Assembly (NCBI GenBank): GCA_000173575.1
Contig: ABYL01000025.1
Coordinates: forward strand, 1-64,000
DNA length: 64,000 bases
Direction of reading: 5' to 3'
Source: Burkholderia sp. H160
Lineage (GTDB): Bacteria > Pseudomonadota > Gammaproteobacteria > Burkholderiales > Burkholderiaceae
The notes beneath the pieces were generated by a model. It had not been told where the DNA came from. It did not search any database and saw nothing but the letters and a program-made list of their open reading frames with translations. The translations under genes and the position numbers were made by a program. Positions 10,560-20,006 of this stretch are shown here, in pieces (position 1 is the stretch's first letter; each line of letters starts with the position of its first letter).

Positions 10560-11801
10560 TCAGGCCTCCTGCTCGGCGCGCGTATCGGGCGACCGGGCGA
10601 ACTGGCGGCCCGGCAGCATGTACCAGATCGCGCTCAGCACTTGCAGCGCGACGAGGAGTTCCCACGCCGTCAGATGCGCGGCAGCCGGATAGTGGCCACC
10701 GCTTGCCGGCCAGCGCGACAGCACCGCACCGACGCCGATCTGAAAACCGAAGATCAGCAGAAAGATAATCAGCGTCAATGTCGTATTGACCCGGCCGATC
10801 ATCTGCGGCGGGAAATGTCGCGCCATCACCGCGTAGCTCAGAATGCCGGTGCCGCCGAAGATCCCGTAGGCGGCCCACAACAGGCTCGCCGGCAGCGGTG
10901 CCTTGAACATGATCAGCAGTTGGGTCAGCACGTACAGCGCCATGCCGGCGCCGCAGAACGCATAGAGCGAGATACCGCGTCGCTCGAGGCTGCGCGCCGC
11001 CGCGCCGAAACCGACGCAGCCGGCCATCATCGCGAAGCCGAGAATCGACACGAGCGCCGCAGCCTGATGCGGCTCGAAGCCCTGCACGTCGCGCAACCAT
11101 GCTCCGACCCACAACGACTGCATCGCGTAAAAAACGCCTTGAGTCACGACCGAGAACGACGCGATTTTCCAGAACGCGGCGCTGCGCAGAATGTGCCACG
11201 TGCCTTTGAACTGCGCGACGAGGCTCGTCTGGCGATGCGTTTCGCGTGCGTCCGGCGCGAGCGTCCATTGCGCGAGCGCGACCACTACCGTCAGCACGCC
11301 GAGCCCGACGCAGACCGCGCGCCAATTGGAGAAACCGAGCACCCATGTAAGCGGCGAGCCGACCATCACGCCGCCGAAGCCGCCGATTGCCATCACGAGC
11401 CCGTTCATCAGCGGCAGACGCGCCGTCGGAAAATGCTGCGCGAGTGCCTTGAACGCGGCGCCGAGGCATACGGACACGCCGACGCCGATCAGCAGCCGTC
11501 CGACCATCATCATGCCGAGACTGTGCGCGGCGCCGAACACCCAGATGCCGAGCGCGGCAAAGAGCAGCGTGGCGGCCGTCACGCGACGCGCGCCAAAGTG
11601 ATCGAGCAGCACGCCGGCGGGAATCTGTGCGCCCGCGAAGCCGAGGAAATACAGGCTCGTCAGCACGCCCAGATCGGCGGCGGACAGCCCGAGATCACGC
11701 GTGATGAACGGCGCGAAACCGAGATTGACGCCGCGAAACACGTAGGAGACGAAGTAGCCGGCGGAAAACAGCAGAAAGACGCGCAGTTGGGTCGACGACA
11801 T
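10560..11801 (-). CDS. MFS transporter
   Basis: A 413-aa major facilitator superfamily protein of about 12 membrane helices. The N-terminus MSSTQLRVFLLFSAGYFVSY leads into helix 1, and the loop after helix 2 carries the MFS-type pattern LLDHFGARRV. A second six-helix bundle starts around residue 215. The substrate cannot be told from sequence. Overall look resembles anion/sugar-phosphate or nitrate-type porters, but this is only a resemblance. It is upstream of carA on the same strand but separated by a promoter-bearing gap, so it is probably a separate unit. Confidence 0.85.
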   Translation of the reverse strand: MSSTQLRVFLLFSAGYFVSYVFRGVNLGFAPFITRDLGLSAADLGVLTSLYFLGFAGAQIPAGVLLDHFGARRVTAATLLFAALGIWVFGAAHSLGMMMVGRLLIGVGVSVCLGAAFKALAQHFPTARLPLMNGLVMAIGGFGGVMVGSPLTWVLGFSNWRAVCVGLGVLTVVVALAQWTLAPDARETHRQTSLVAQFKGTWHILRSAAFWKIASFSVVTQGVFYAMQSLWVGAWLRDVQGFEPHQAAALVSILGFAMMAGCVGFGAAARSLERRGISLYAFCGAGMALYVLTQLLIMFKAPLPASLLWAAYGIFGGTGILSYAVMARHFPPQMIGRVNTTLTLIIFLLIFGFQIGVGAVLSRWPASGGHYPAAAHLTAWELLVALQVLSAIWYMLPGRQFARSPDTRAEQEA

Positions 11802-11880
11802 AAATCAGGAAGTAAGCCTGCAAATATCCTCAAAAACCTGACCTGAGGTTCGGACGAATCGGGATAAAACGGCACCCAAC

Positions 11881-11907
11881 GGCCAACACGGCCAACACGG
11901 CCAAAGC
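11881..11907. repeat. Three tandem copies of a 9-bp unit
   Basis: The unit ggccaacac occurs three times in a row, the last copy ending in one or two changed bases, between the MFS gene start and the mltD terminator. Function unknown. A short slippage repeat is the simplest reading. Confidence 0.6.
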
Positions 11908-11956
11908 ACGAACAATAAAGTAAATGCGACAAACCCGCAGGAATCGTCGGCACAAT

Positions 11957-11988
11957 GAAAAACGCCGTCACCCGAAGGTGACGGCGTT
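11957..11988 (-). terminator. Intrinsic terminator of mltD
   Basis: A perfect 12-bp stem (11961-11972 with 11977-11988) is closed on the minus strand by a TTCG tetraloop and followed by TTTTT. It lies 85 bases after the mltD stop. Confidence 0.85.
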
Positions 11989-12073
11989 GGATGAACACGG
12001 TGCGTGATCGGAGCGCAATCCATGCGCTGCCCCCGCAACGCATGTGGTCACTACCGTGGGAGCCGCTATTGGT

Positions 12074-13759
12074 CTATTTACCCTTCTTCGCGTTGGCCAC
12101 GGTCTTCGGGCGGCTCTCTGCCGCGGCCTTCGACGACTTGCCGGGCACCGAGGCCGACACTTTCTCGACCTTGCCCTTGCTGGCAGCGGGTGCCGCCGGC
12201 TTGTCACCCTTGCCGCCCGGCTCGGACACCTTGACGATGGCGGAGTGGCCGCGCCCTTTCTTCTTATCGTAGCGCGAAGCGCTATGCGAGTCTGCGACAC
12301 GGACGCCAATCTTCTGCACACTGCCGCCCTGCACGTCGGTGGCGATCTTCTCCGGACCCGGCTCGCTCGGCACCAGCTTGCCGACCGGCACGTGCAGCAC
12401 GATCACCTGGCCACGCGAAACCTGATCGCGATGCGTCTTGTTCCACGCCTTCAGCTGACCGACCGATACGCCGTAGCGCAGCGCGATCGCGGCCATCGAC
12501 TGATTGCGGCGCACGCGGATCAGCATCTTGCGCGTGTCGGGGACGTCGGGCTCCATGGCGAGCACAGCGCTTTCGGCAACGTCAGCGCTGATGTCCTCGT
12601 CGTCGTCCGAGCCGCGCGGCACGACGATCGTCGAGCCCGGCTTCAGGCGCATGCCGACTGGAATCTTGTTCACTTCCATGAGCGTGTCGGCGTCGACGCC
12701 GATTTTCTGCGCGATCGCCGCAGGCGTCGCGCGCTCGTCGACCGTGTACGTAGTCCACGACGACAGCGAGCCCGAGTACGTTTTCAGATTGCGCTCGAAC
12801 GCGGACGCGTTGTCGAACGGCAACAGGATTTGCGGCTGCGTCGCGCCGAGAATCACCGGCTTCCTGAACGACGGATTCAGCGAACGGAACTCGTCCGTCG
12901 ACATATTGGCGAGCCGCGCGGCGACGTCGACGTCGATGTCGTGCGAGGTCGTCAAGGTCACGAAATACGGGTGGTTCGGAATCGACGGAAGCGAGAGCCC
13001 ATACATCTGCGGGTTCATCACGATGTTTTTGACCGCCTGCAGCTTCGGCACATAGTTGCGCGTTTCGCTCGGCATGCGCAGGCTCATGTAGTCGGTCGGC
13101 AGACCCGCCGCCTCATTGCGCGCGATCGCGCGCTGCACGTTGCCCTCGCCCCAGTTATATGCGGCGAGCGCGAGCTGCCAGTCGCCGAACATGTCATGCA
13201 GGTTCGACAGATAGTCGAGCGCGGCGCTGGTCGACGCGAGCACGTCGCGGCGCTCGTCCTGCCACATGTTCTGCTTCAGGTTGTAGGTGCGGCCCGTGCC
13301 CGGCATGAACTGCCACATACCCGCCGCCTTGGCGACCGACAACGCCTGCGGGCTATACGCGGACTCGATGAACGGCAGGAGTGCGAGCTCGGTCGGCATA
13401 TGGCGCGCCTCGAGCTCTTCGACGATGTGATACAGGTATTTTTGCGAGCGCTCGGTCATGCGCTGCACGTAGTCGGGACGCTGCAGATACCAGTTGAGCT
13501 GCATGTCGACGAGGTCGCTCTGCAGGTCCGGCAGCTGGAAGCCGCGGCGAATGCGGCCCCACAGATCGGCGTCCTGGCTCGTCAACTGATCGACGGAGCC
13601 CTGGTCGACATTGATGGTTTCTTTAGCGGTGGCGTTCTTGCGAAGTGCGTCGGCTACGGCTTGCTGGCTGGCGGGGGTATTGGCGGTATTCGTCATTGAT
13701 CCCTGACTCGCGCAGGCGGCGAGCGTCAGGACCAAGAACGCACTTAAGATAAATCGCAT
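12074..13759 (-). CDS. mltD: Membrane-bound lytic murein transglycosylase D (lipoprotein)
   Basis: Cleaves peptidoglycan glycan strands with formation of 1,6-anhydro-muramic acid. From MRFILSAFLVLTLAACAS the protein has a type II signal with lipobox LAAC (lipidated Cys at 16). The SLT domain spans about 100-240, with catalytic Glu132 in LPFIESAYSP and the MWQFMPGTGR motif. Two LysM peptidoglycan-binding domains follow at about 340-385 and 435-480. The last 70 residues are a Lys/Ala/Ser-rich tail. Total is 561 aa, longer than E. coli MltD (about 450). It is monocistronic, with its own terminator. Confidence 0.93.
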   Translation of the reverse strand: MRFILSAFLVLTLAACASQGSMTNTANTPASQQAVADALRKNATAKETINVDQGSVDQLTSQDADLWGRIRRGFQLPDLQSDLVDMQLNWYLQRPDYVQRMTERSQKYLYHIVEELEARHMPTELALLPFIESAYSPQALSVAKAAGMWQFMPGTGRTYNLKQNMWQDERRDVLASTSAALDYLSNLHDMFGDWQLALAAYNWGEGNVQRAIARNEAAGLPTDYMSLRMPSETRNYVPKLQAVKNIVMNPQMYGLSLPSIPNHPYFVTLTTSHDIDVDVAARLANMSTDEFRSLNPSFRKPVILGATQPQILLPFDNASAFERNLKTYSGSLSSWTTYTVDERATPAAIAQKIGVDADTLMEVNKIPVGMRLKPGSTIVVPRGSDDDEDISADVAESAVLAMEPDVPDTRKMLIRVRRNQSMAAIALRYGVSVGQLKAWNKTHRDQVSRGQVIVLHVPVGKLVPSEPGPEKIATDVQGGSVQKIGVRVADSHSASRYDKKKGRGHSAIVKVSEPGGKGDKPAAPAASKGKVEKVSASVPGKSSKAAAESRPKTVANAKKGK

Positions 13760-13916
13760 GAACGTCTCGGCTTCCAAAAGGGCTGGAATTTGCAGCCGAT
13801 GGTACGAAACGGCAACGTTTCCGTCAATTGGAAAATTGAGAAAAAAATCAACCAAATCGGGGGCTTGGCGAATTTTTCCGATTCATCGTGTGAAGAACCG
13901 CCGAATGCGCTCCGGA

Positions 13917-14708
13917 TCAACGGAAGCGGTTCTTCCATTCGCGCATCAATGTGAAGGCAGTCAGCCGATCAGACACCGTTTCGTGCAATTGTGCTTCGAG
14001 GTTCGACTGGACCGACGGCTCGCCGGCGCGCAGGAACGGATTCACCGCGCGCTCGTGCGCGATCGTGGTCGGCAGCGTCGGCTGATGGCGGGCGCGCAAC
14101 TCGTTCGCCTTGTCGCGCCACGCCTGCAATTCAGCGTTGTGCGGCTCGCAGGCGAGCGCGAAGCGGATGTTCGACAGCGTGTACTCGTGCGCGCAATGCA
14201 CTTCGGTCGCACCCGGCAGCGCGGCGAGCGCGTCGAGCGAGGTCAGCATCTGCTGCGGCGTGCCTTCGAAAAGGCGCCCGCAGCCGCACGCGAACAGCGT
14301 GTCGCCGCAAAACACGTGCGGCGTGCCGCGCGAATCGGCCGTCTGGAAATAGGCGATGTGTCCGCTCGTGTGACCGGGCACGTCAAGCACGCTGAATTCG
14401 AGCGCGGGTGCCGCGATCGTCACGTGATCGCCGCTTTTGAGACGACGCGTCAAGTGCGCGATCGCTTCGCCGGCGGGGCCGTAGACCGGCACATCCTGGC
14501 CGTTCAGCAGATCGGCCACCCCACCGACGTGGTCTTGATGATGGTGCGTGAGTAAAATAGCGCTCAGCCGCCAGCCTCGTTGGGCCAGACAGGCACGCAC
14601 AGGGGCGGCTGCGCCCGGATCGACGACGACCGCGTGGTGTCCGTCGGCAATGACCCAGATGTAATTGTCTTCAAACGCCGGGACCGGTACGTACTCGAGC
14701 GCATTCAT
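13917..14708 (-). CDS. gloB: Hydroxyacylglutathione hydrolase (glyoxalase II)
   Basis: Hydrolyses S-D-lactoylglutathione in methylglyoxal detoxification. It is a metallo-beta-lactamase fold protein of 263 aa with the dinuclear metal motif LTHHHQDHVGG (about residues 53-63), the DVPGHTSGHIAY segment, HVFCGDTLFACGCGR carrying the bridging aspartate, and the HCAHEYT substrate loop. The C-terminal HAGH domain ends with RFR as is typical. It starts 19 bases from the divergent methyltransferase gene, so the two promoters must overlap or lie inside the coding sequences. Confidence 0.97.
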   Translation of the reverse strand: MNALEYVPVPAFEDNYIWVIADGHHAVVVDPGAAAPVRACLAQRGWRLSAILLTHHHQDHVGGVADLLNGQDVPVYGPAGEAIAHLTRRLKSGDHVTIAAPALEFSVLDVPGHTSGHIAYFQTADSRGTPHVFCGDTLFACGCGRLFEGTPQQMLTSLDALAALPGATEVHCAHEYTLSNIRFALACEPHNAELQAWRDKANELRARHQPTLPTTIAHERAVNPFLRAGEPSVQSNLEAQLHETVSDRLTAFTLMREWKNRFR

Positions 14709-14727
14709 AGGCGACGCATTTCTTGAT

Positions 14728-15609
14728 ATGACTGACCGAGCAATTATAGACTGGCCCGCCTGGACCGATTCGCCGCCCGGCCGCTACGTGCTCGACTGGG
14801 AGCAAACCCAACTCGATCGCGTGGTGTCGGACGTGTTCGGCTATCATGCGCTGCAACTCGGCCTGCCTCAGCTCGACGCGTTGCGCGAAAACCGCATGCC
14901 ATGCCGCGGCCTCGTGCTCGACGCGGCGAGCGGCGCGAGCGCGCCGTTCACGTATCCGCGGGCAGCGCGCCACGGCGGCGTGAGCGGCACTAGCGGCGAG
15001 GGCAATGTCGGCGGCGACAATCCCGGCAATGCGGCGCCAGAATCCCCTGGCCTGCACGCGCCGGCCGGACGCAGCGCGGTCTGGTGCGACCTGCTCGATC
15101 TGCCGTTCGAAGCGCAAAGCGTCGACCTGATCGTCATGCCGCACACGCTCGAATTCACCAGCGACCCGCACCGGCTGCTGCGCGAAGCCGAACGCGTGCT
15201 GATGCCAGAAGGCCAGCTGATCATTCTCGGCTTCAACTCGTTGTCGCTGTGGGGCGTGCGCCAGTCGGTCGGCAAGATGACAGGCCGCCCGTTCGTGCCC
15301 GCCGCGGTCGACCTGATCGCGTTCACGCGCCTGAAGGACTGGATCAAGCTGCTCGGCTTCGACCTTGAACGCGGGCGCTTCGGCTGCTATCGTCCGCCGC
15401 TCGCGAGCGATCAATGGCTCGCGCGCTACGGCTTCATGGAAGCCGCCGGCGACCGCTGGTGGCCGATTTTCGGCGCGACCTACATGATCAAGGCGATCAA
15501 GCGCGTGCGTGGCATGCGCCTCGTCGGGCCGCTCAAAGTGAAAAAGCCCGTGCTTGCGACTGGCCTCGCGCCAGCCGCCACCCCGAACACACGTAACCAC
15601 ACAGAATGA
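14728..15609 (+). CDS. SAM-dependent methyltransferase, class I
   Basis: A 293-aa Rossmann-type methyltransferase, conserved between gloB and rnhA in related genomes by my recollection. Motif I is seen as [10 protein letters not shown] and the post-II/IV region as [19 protein letters not shown]. The following [25 protein letters not shown] is typical of the UbiE/BioC class. Between motif I and the rest is a Gly/Ser/Pro-rich insert (about residues 80-118) that looks disordered. Substrate unknown. I take the ATG at 14728, because the longer frame runs into gloB. The stop overlaps the rnhA start by four bases (ATGA), implying translational coupling. Confidence 0.85.
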   Translation: MTDRAIIDWPAWTDSPPGRYVLDWEQTQLDRVVSDVFGYHALQLGLPQLDALRENRMPCRGLVLDAASGASAPFTYPRAARHGGVSGTSGEGNVGGDNPGNAAPESPGLHAPAGRSAVWCDLLDLPFEAQSVDLIVMPHTLEFTSDPHRLLREAERVLMPEGQLIILGFNSLSLWGVRQSVGKMTGRPFVPAAVDLIAFTRLKDWIKLLGFDLERGRFGCYRPPLASDQWLARYGFMEAAGDRWWPIFGATYMIKAIKRVRGMRLVGPLKVKKPVLATGLAPAATPNTRNHTE

Positions 15610-16052
15610 CTCCTGATCACATCGATATCTATACCGACGGCGCCTGCAAGGGCAATCCCGGCCCAGGCGGCTGGGGCGCGCTGCTGCGCTTCGGCAGCCA
15701 GGAAAAAGAACTGTTCGGCGGCGAAGCCAACACGACTAACAACCGCATGGAGCTGATGGGCGTGATTTCCGCGCTCGAGGCGTTGAAACGCCCGTGCAAG
15801 GCGATCGTCCACACCGATTCGCAGTACGTGCAGAAAGGCATTAGCGAGTGGATTCACGGCTGGAAGAAGAAAGGCTGGGTCACCGCGGCGAAGCAGCCCG
15901 TCAAGAACGCCGACCTGTGGAAGCGGCTCGATGCGCTCGTCGCGCAACACGAGATTGAATGGCGCTGGGTGCGCGGGCACAACGGACACCCCGAAAACGA
16001 GCGCGCCGATCAGCTGGCCAATCGCGGCGTGGCGTCGCTCGCCGAGATCTAA
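15606..16052 (+). CDS. rnhA: Ribonuclease HI
   Basis: Degrades RNA in RNA-DNA hybrids. The 148-aa protein has the complete DEDD set: Asp in [15 protein letters not shown], Glu in NNRMELMG, Asp in HTDSQYV, and the late [14 protein letters not shown] with His and Asp. Length matches E. coli RNase HI. It lies between the methyltransferase and dnaQ. The rnhA-dnaQ pairing is widespread in proteobacteria (divergent in E. coli, collinear here). Confidence 0.98.
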   Translation: MTPDHIDIYTDGACKGNPGPGGWGALLRFGSQEKELFGGEANTTNNRMELMGVISALEALKRPCKAIVHTDSQYVQKGISEWIHGWKKKGWVTAAKQPVKNADLWKRLDALVAQHEIEWRWVRGHNGHPENERADQLANRGVASLAEI

Positions 16053-16131
16053 CGAGGCTGCGCGCGCCGGCAACGCCACCGCCGCCCTCTCCGCTTTTTT
16101 CTGCAATTTTTTTGAAGCAGGCTAATCCGAC

Positions 16132-16866
16132 ATGCGTCAACTGATCCTCGATACCGAAACTACCGGCCTGAACCCCCGCGGCGGCGACCGGATTCTCGAA
16201 CTCGGTTGCGTCGAGCTGGTGAACCGCCGGCTGACCGGCAACAACCTGCACTTCTATATCAACCCCGAGCGCGACAGCGATCCGGGTGCGCTCGCGGTGC
16301 ACGGCCTGACCACAGAGTTTTTGAGTGACAAGCCGAAGTTCGCCGAGATCATCGACCAGTTCCGCGACTTCATCCAGGACGCGGACCTGATCATCCACAA
16401 CGCGCCGTTCGACATCGGCTTTCTCGACACCGAGTTCGCGCTGCTCGGCCTACCGCCGGTGAGCACGTATTGCGGCGAGATCATCGACACGCTCGCGCAA
16501 GCCAAGCAGATGTTCCCCGGCAAGCGCAATTCGCTCGATGCGCTGTGCGACCGCTTCGGCATCAGCAACGCGCACCGCACGCTGCATGGCGCGCTGCTCG
16601 ACTCGGAACTGCTCGCCGAAGTCTATCTGGCTATGACGCGCGGCCAGGAAAGTCTCGTCATCGACATGCTCGGTGAAGCGCAGACCGGCGGCGATACGCA
16701 TGCGCCGCGCGTCGCGCTCGAGTCGCTGGAGCTGGTCGTGGTCGCCGCGAGCGACGACGAAAGCGCCGCGCACGAAGCCGTGCTCGATGATCTCGACAAG
16801 GCAGTCAAAGGAACGAGCGTATGGCGTCTTGAACCCGCGCCGGCTGCCGATGAGCAAACTACTTAA
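16132..16866 (+). CDS. dnaQ: DNA polymerase III epsilon (proofreading exonuclease) subunit
   Basis: 3'-5' exonuclease proofreader of the replicative polymerase. DEDDh motifs are complete: ExoI LDTETTG at the N-terminus, ExoII HNAPFDIGFLDTEF near residue 88, and ExoIII with HGALLDSELLAEVY. The C-terminal 70 residues form the flexible linker and alpha-subunit binding region. Length of 244 aa is normal. The ATG at 16132 follows a weak purine-rich site. A tRNA-Val gene follows 48 bases downstream. Confidence 0.97.
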   Translation: MRQLILDTETTGLNPRGGDRILELGCVELVNRRLTGNNLHFYINPERDSDPGALAVHGLTTEFLSDKPKFAEIIDQFRDFIQDADLIIHNAPFDIGFLDTEFALLGLPPVSTYCGEIIDTLAQAKQMFPGKRNSLDALCDRFGISNAHRTLHGALLDSELLAEVYLAMTRGQESLVIDMLGEAQTGGDTHAPRVALESLELVVVAASDDESAAHEAVLDDLDKAVKGTSVWRLEPAPAADEQTT

Positions 16867-16873
16867 AAAAGAC

Positions 16874-16902
16874 TGGACGAACCCGAATTTCCCTGACATA
16901 AT
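16874..16902 (+). promoter_or_regulatory. Probable promoter for tRNA-Val
   Basis: TGGACG (16874-16879), a 17-base spacer and CATAAT (16897-16902) lie just after the dnaQ stop and 13 bases before the tRNA 5' end. Confidence 0.5.
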
Positions 16903-16914
16903 TTCAATCTCTTC

Positions 16915-16989
16915 GGGTGGTTAGCTCAGCGGTAGAGCACTGCCTTCACACGGCAGGGGTCACTGGTTCGATCCCAGTACTACCCACCA
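16915..16989 (+). tRNA. tRNA-Val (anticodon CAC)
   Basis: A 75-nt cloverleaf with encoded CCA. The acceptor stem GGGTGGT pairs with the 3' strand including one G-T pair. The anticodon stem CTGCC/GGCAG encloses TTCACAC, giving anticodon CAC for GUG codons. The T-loop GTTCGATCC is canonical. Confidence 0.97.
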
Positions 16990-17017
16990 GATTCTTGGTG
17001 TGTCGATCACCGAAGAC

Positions 17018-17053
17018 AAAAGGGCTTACGCAGCAATGCGTAAGCCCTTTTTC
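17018..17053 (+). terminator. Terminator of tRNA-Val
   Basis: A 14-bp perfect stem (17018-17032 with 17037-17051) is closed by GCAA and ends in a T-run (17048-17052), 28 bases after the tRNA 3' end. Confidence 0.85.
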
Positions 17054-17505
17054 TATTTGCCGGCAATACGTCGCGTGTGTCACCCGGGGTACCGCTGGCG
17101 GCAGAACCACGTCGTTCCGTATGTTGGCGAGCGCCGCGCACGGCTGATATATTCAGCATTCGGGCACTCGCCCGGTCCGGCTCCGTCCGGTTTCTCCATC
17201 TTGAACCATCACAGGGAGGCGCCACATGTTCGCAGTGCATCGCGCGCTCCCTCGCATGGTCTCGCGACCGTCGGCCCAACCGACACGACCGATGCGACCT
17301 TAAAAGCCGCACAGTCGTCGCCGATGCGGTGCGCCTCGACAGGCGCGCCGCGTTCATTCCAGACAGTCCGTTGTTCCGTTGCCGTTGTCTGCCGTCGTTT
17401 TGTTCCGCGCGTTTCCCGTGCGGATTCCGGCATCCGCTGGCTGTCTGCCCTTTTCGCTTCTGATTGAAACCTCGGCGCGCTCGCGCGACGCCGGGTCGAA
17501 AGCAA
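17054..17505. other. Intergenic region upstream of first ABC exporter
   Basis: About 450 bases without a recognisable gene. Open frames here have no convincing protein pattern. It holds a candidate promoter at 17124-17153 and probably a long leader for the ABC transporter gene. Confidence 0.5.
17124..17153 (+). promoter_or_regulatory. Candidate promoter for ABC exporter gene
   Basis: TTGGCG (17124-17129), an 18-base spacer and TATATT (17148-17153) point towards the ABC gene that starts at 17506. It is the only good match in the gap, found by eye. Confidence 0.35.
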
Positions 17506-19362
17506 ATGGCCAACAGAAAACTCGACTTTCGCGGACAAGCCTTCAAGGATGTCCTCGGCTTCACCTTCCGCCATTGGACCCAACAACCGTGGCGCATCGT
17601 CGTAATTGCGGCGCTCGCGCTGCTCACGGCGGGCGCGGACATCCTGACGCCGGTCTTCGCCGGACGCCTCGTCGACGCGATCGCGGCCGGCCCGGCTTCG
17701 TCGGCGCCAATTTGGCATCACGCGCTCGAGGCCTTCGGCGTGCTCGCCGCGCTCGGCCTCACCGCAACGCTGCTGCGCCAGGGCGTGTACTTCAACATCA
17801 TCCGCTTCACGCTGAAGATGATGAGCGAGATCGCCGTGCGCGCGTTTCATCGCGTGCAGCGCTTTTCGACCGACTGGCACGCGAACAGCTTCGCCGGTTC
17901 GACCGTGCGCAAGATCACGCGCGGCATGTGGGCGCTCGATCTGCTGAACGACACGCTGCTGATCGCGCTGCTGCCGTCGGTCGTGATGCTGGTCGGTGCG
18001 ACCGCGCTGCTCGGCTGGCGCTGGCCGATGATGGGCATCGTCGTCGGCATCGGGTCGGCGCTGTACATCGGCGTGACCGTGACGGTGTCGCTCGGCTTCG
18101 TCGCGCCGTCGGCGCGTCTCGCGAACGCATGGGACACGCGCATGGGCGGGGCGCTCGCCGACGCGGTCAGCTGCAACGGCGTCGTCAAGGCGTTCGGCGC
18201 GGAAGCGCGCGAAGAAGCGCGCCTTGCGCACGTGATCGGCAAATGGCGGCAGCGCACGCGCCGCACGTGGGTGCGCGGCACGCTCAACGGCGGCCTCCAG
18301 GGCGGCATGCTGGCAGCGATCCAGGCCGCGATTCTCGGCGTGGCGCTGCTGCTGTGGGCGCGCGGCGAAGCGAGCGTCGGCGACATCACGTTCGCGCTGA
18401 CCATGTTTTTCATGCTTCAGGGCTATCTGCGCGACATCGGCATGCACATCCGCAACCTGCAGCGCTCGGTCAATGACATGGAGGAACTCGTGTCGCTCGA
18501 AAGCCAGCCGCTCGGCATCGAGGATCGGCCCGACGCCGGCCCGATCGCGATCCGCAACGGCGAGATCCGCTTCGAGCACGTGTCGTTTCACTATGGCGCG
18601 CACAGCCGGCCGCTCTACGACGACTTCTCCGTGCGCATCGCGCCGGGCGAGCGCGTTGGGCTGGTCGGCCATTCGGGCTCGGGCAAGACGACTTTCATCA
18701 AGCTGATTCAGCGCCTGCACGACATTTCGGGCGGACGGATCACGATCGACGGTCAGGACATTGCGCAGGTCCAGCAGGCGTCGCTGCGCAGCCAGATCGC
18801 GATCGTCCAGCAGGAGCCGGTGCTGTTTCACCGTTCGCTTGCCGAGAACATCGCGTATGGACGGCCCGGCGCGAGCCGCGCCGACATCGAGCGGGCCGCG
18901 CGGCTGGCAAGCGCGCACGACTTCATCGCCGCGCTGCCGAACGGCTACGACACGCTGGTCGGCGAACGCGGGATCAAGCTATCGGGCGGCGAGCGTCAAC
19001 GCGTCGCGATCGCGCGGGCTTTTCTCGCCGACGCGCCGATCCTGATTCTCGACGAAGCCACCTCGAGTCTCGACAGCGAAAGCGAAGTGCTGATCCAGCG
19101 CGCGATGGAGCGACTGATGCAAGGCCGCACGACGCTGGTGGTCGCGCATCGGCTGTCGACGGTGCGCGCACTGGACCGGCTCCTCGTGCTGGACAAGGGC
19201 AAGGTAGTCGAGGAAGGCAGCCACGACGCGCTGATCAAACGCGACAACGGCTTGTACCGGCGCCTGTTCGAGCGTCAGGCGCTGGAGTTGATCAAGGGTC
19301 TCGGCGAGCCGGCGGACGTCAAGGCCGACCGGGTCGATGATTCTGGCTTGCTGGTCAGCTAG
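17506..19362 (+). CDS. ABC exporter, fused permease and ATPase
   Basis: A 618-aa half-transporter of the MsbA/ATM1-like type I exporter class. Six membrane helices occupy residues about 30-320. The nucleotide-binding domain (about 360-600) has Walker A GHSGSGKTTF, signature LSGGERQRVAIARA, Walker B ILILDEATSSLDSES and the H-loop VVAHRLST. The start is ATG 17506 (MANRKLDFRGQAF); the longer open frame lacks family sequence. Substrate unknown. Lipid, peptide and metal-thiol exports are all possible. A second exporter with a similar ATPase lies 5 kb downstream at 22865. Neither is msbA by obvious signature. Its 3' end faces the DUF2214 gene with a 29-base gap. Confidence 0.93.
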   Translation: MANRKLDFRGQAFKDVLGFTFRHWTQQPWRIVVIAALALLTAGADILTPVFAGRLVDAIAAGPASSAPIWHHALEAFGVLAALGLTATLLRQGVYFNIIRFTLKMMSEIAVRAFHRVQRFSTDWHANSFAGSTVRKITRGMWALDLLNDTLLIALLPSVVMLVGATALLGWRWPMMGIVVGIGSALYIGVTVTVSLGFVAPSARLANAWDTRMGGALADAVSCNGVVKAFGAEAREEARLAHVIGKWRQRTRRTWVRGTLNGGLQGGMLAAIQAAILGVALLLWARGEASVGDITFALTMFFMLQGYLRDIGMHIRNLQRSVNDMEELVSLESQPLGIEDRPDAGPIAIRNGEIRFEHVSFHYGAHSRPLYDDFSVRIAPGERVGLVGHSGSGKTTFIKLIQRLHDISGGRITIDGQDIAQVQQASLRSQIAIVQQEPVLFHRSLAENIAYGRPGASRADIERAARLASAHDFIAALPNGYDTLVGERGIKLSGGERQRVAIARAFLADAPILILDEATSSLDSESEVLIQRAMERLMQGRTTLVVAHRLSTVRALDRLLVLDKGKVVEEGSHDALIKRDNGLYRRLFERQALELIKGLGEPADVKADRVDDSGLLVS

Positions 19363-19391
19363 CGCGACGAAGGGAGTCACTCGCCGCCGCG

Positions 19392-19856
19392 CTAAACCAC
19401 GCCGGCGGACAGCCCGATGCCGCGTGCCATTGCCGTCGCGGCAAACACCATCAGAACCAGCAGCACGGTCTGGATCACGTTGAAATGCGCGTAGGAACGC
19501 GCCTTCTTCAGATTCGGTGGCGCACCGCTGCGAATCGACGCGCGCCAGCGCATCAGGCCAAGCATGGTGGGCACTTCGAGGATCAGGATCAGCACCAGAA
19601 ACGCCATCTTCACGTGAAAGAGCGGCTCGTGCACGTAGTAGTCCGCGCCCTTCTCATAGCCGCCGAACACGCGCATCAGGCCGGTTACGACCAGCACCAG
19701 CCCGGCGATGCCCCAGCGCGTATCGGCACGAAACACCGACCGCAACGCGGCGGGCACCGACGCGCGACGCAGCGACCACGTGCGTCTGAGAATCGACGCG
19801 AGCGCAAAGCCATAAGCGAGCAGATGAACGGCGGCAAGCAACCAGCGAACCAGCAT
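19392..19856 (-). CDS. DUF2214-like inner membrane protein
   Basis: A 154-aa protein with four hydrophobic helices (about 3-22, 46-63, 80-98 and 128-148). The N-terminal pattern MLVRWLLAAVHLLAYGFA, and a histidine in helix 1 plus another in HVKMAFLV, fit the DUF2214 family. That family is related in general form to heme-binding CopD/cytochrome b-like membrane proteins. Function unknown. The ATG at 19856 starts the first helix cleanly. Convergent with the ABC exporter. Confidence 0.7.
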   Translation of the reverse strand: MLVRWLLAAVHLLAYGFALASILRRTWSLRRASVPAALRSVFRADTRWGIAGLVLVVTGLMRVFGGYEKGADYYVHEPLFHVKMAFLVLILILEVPTMLGLMRWRASIRSGAPPNLKKARSYAHFNVIQTVLLVLMVFAATAMARGIGLSAGVV

Positions 19857-20006
19857 GGCGACTCCTGCGAAAGACGCGATACGATCGATGAGTGTCCCAC
19901 TCGCCCGCCTGCTGGCCGGGCGCCTTGATTGCATTATCGGCGAAGCTTCGCTTCCGGATGTGTGCATCGGCCACGCGATGTGGCCGATAGCACAAAACGT
20001 GCAGTG

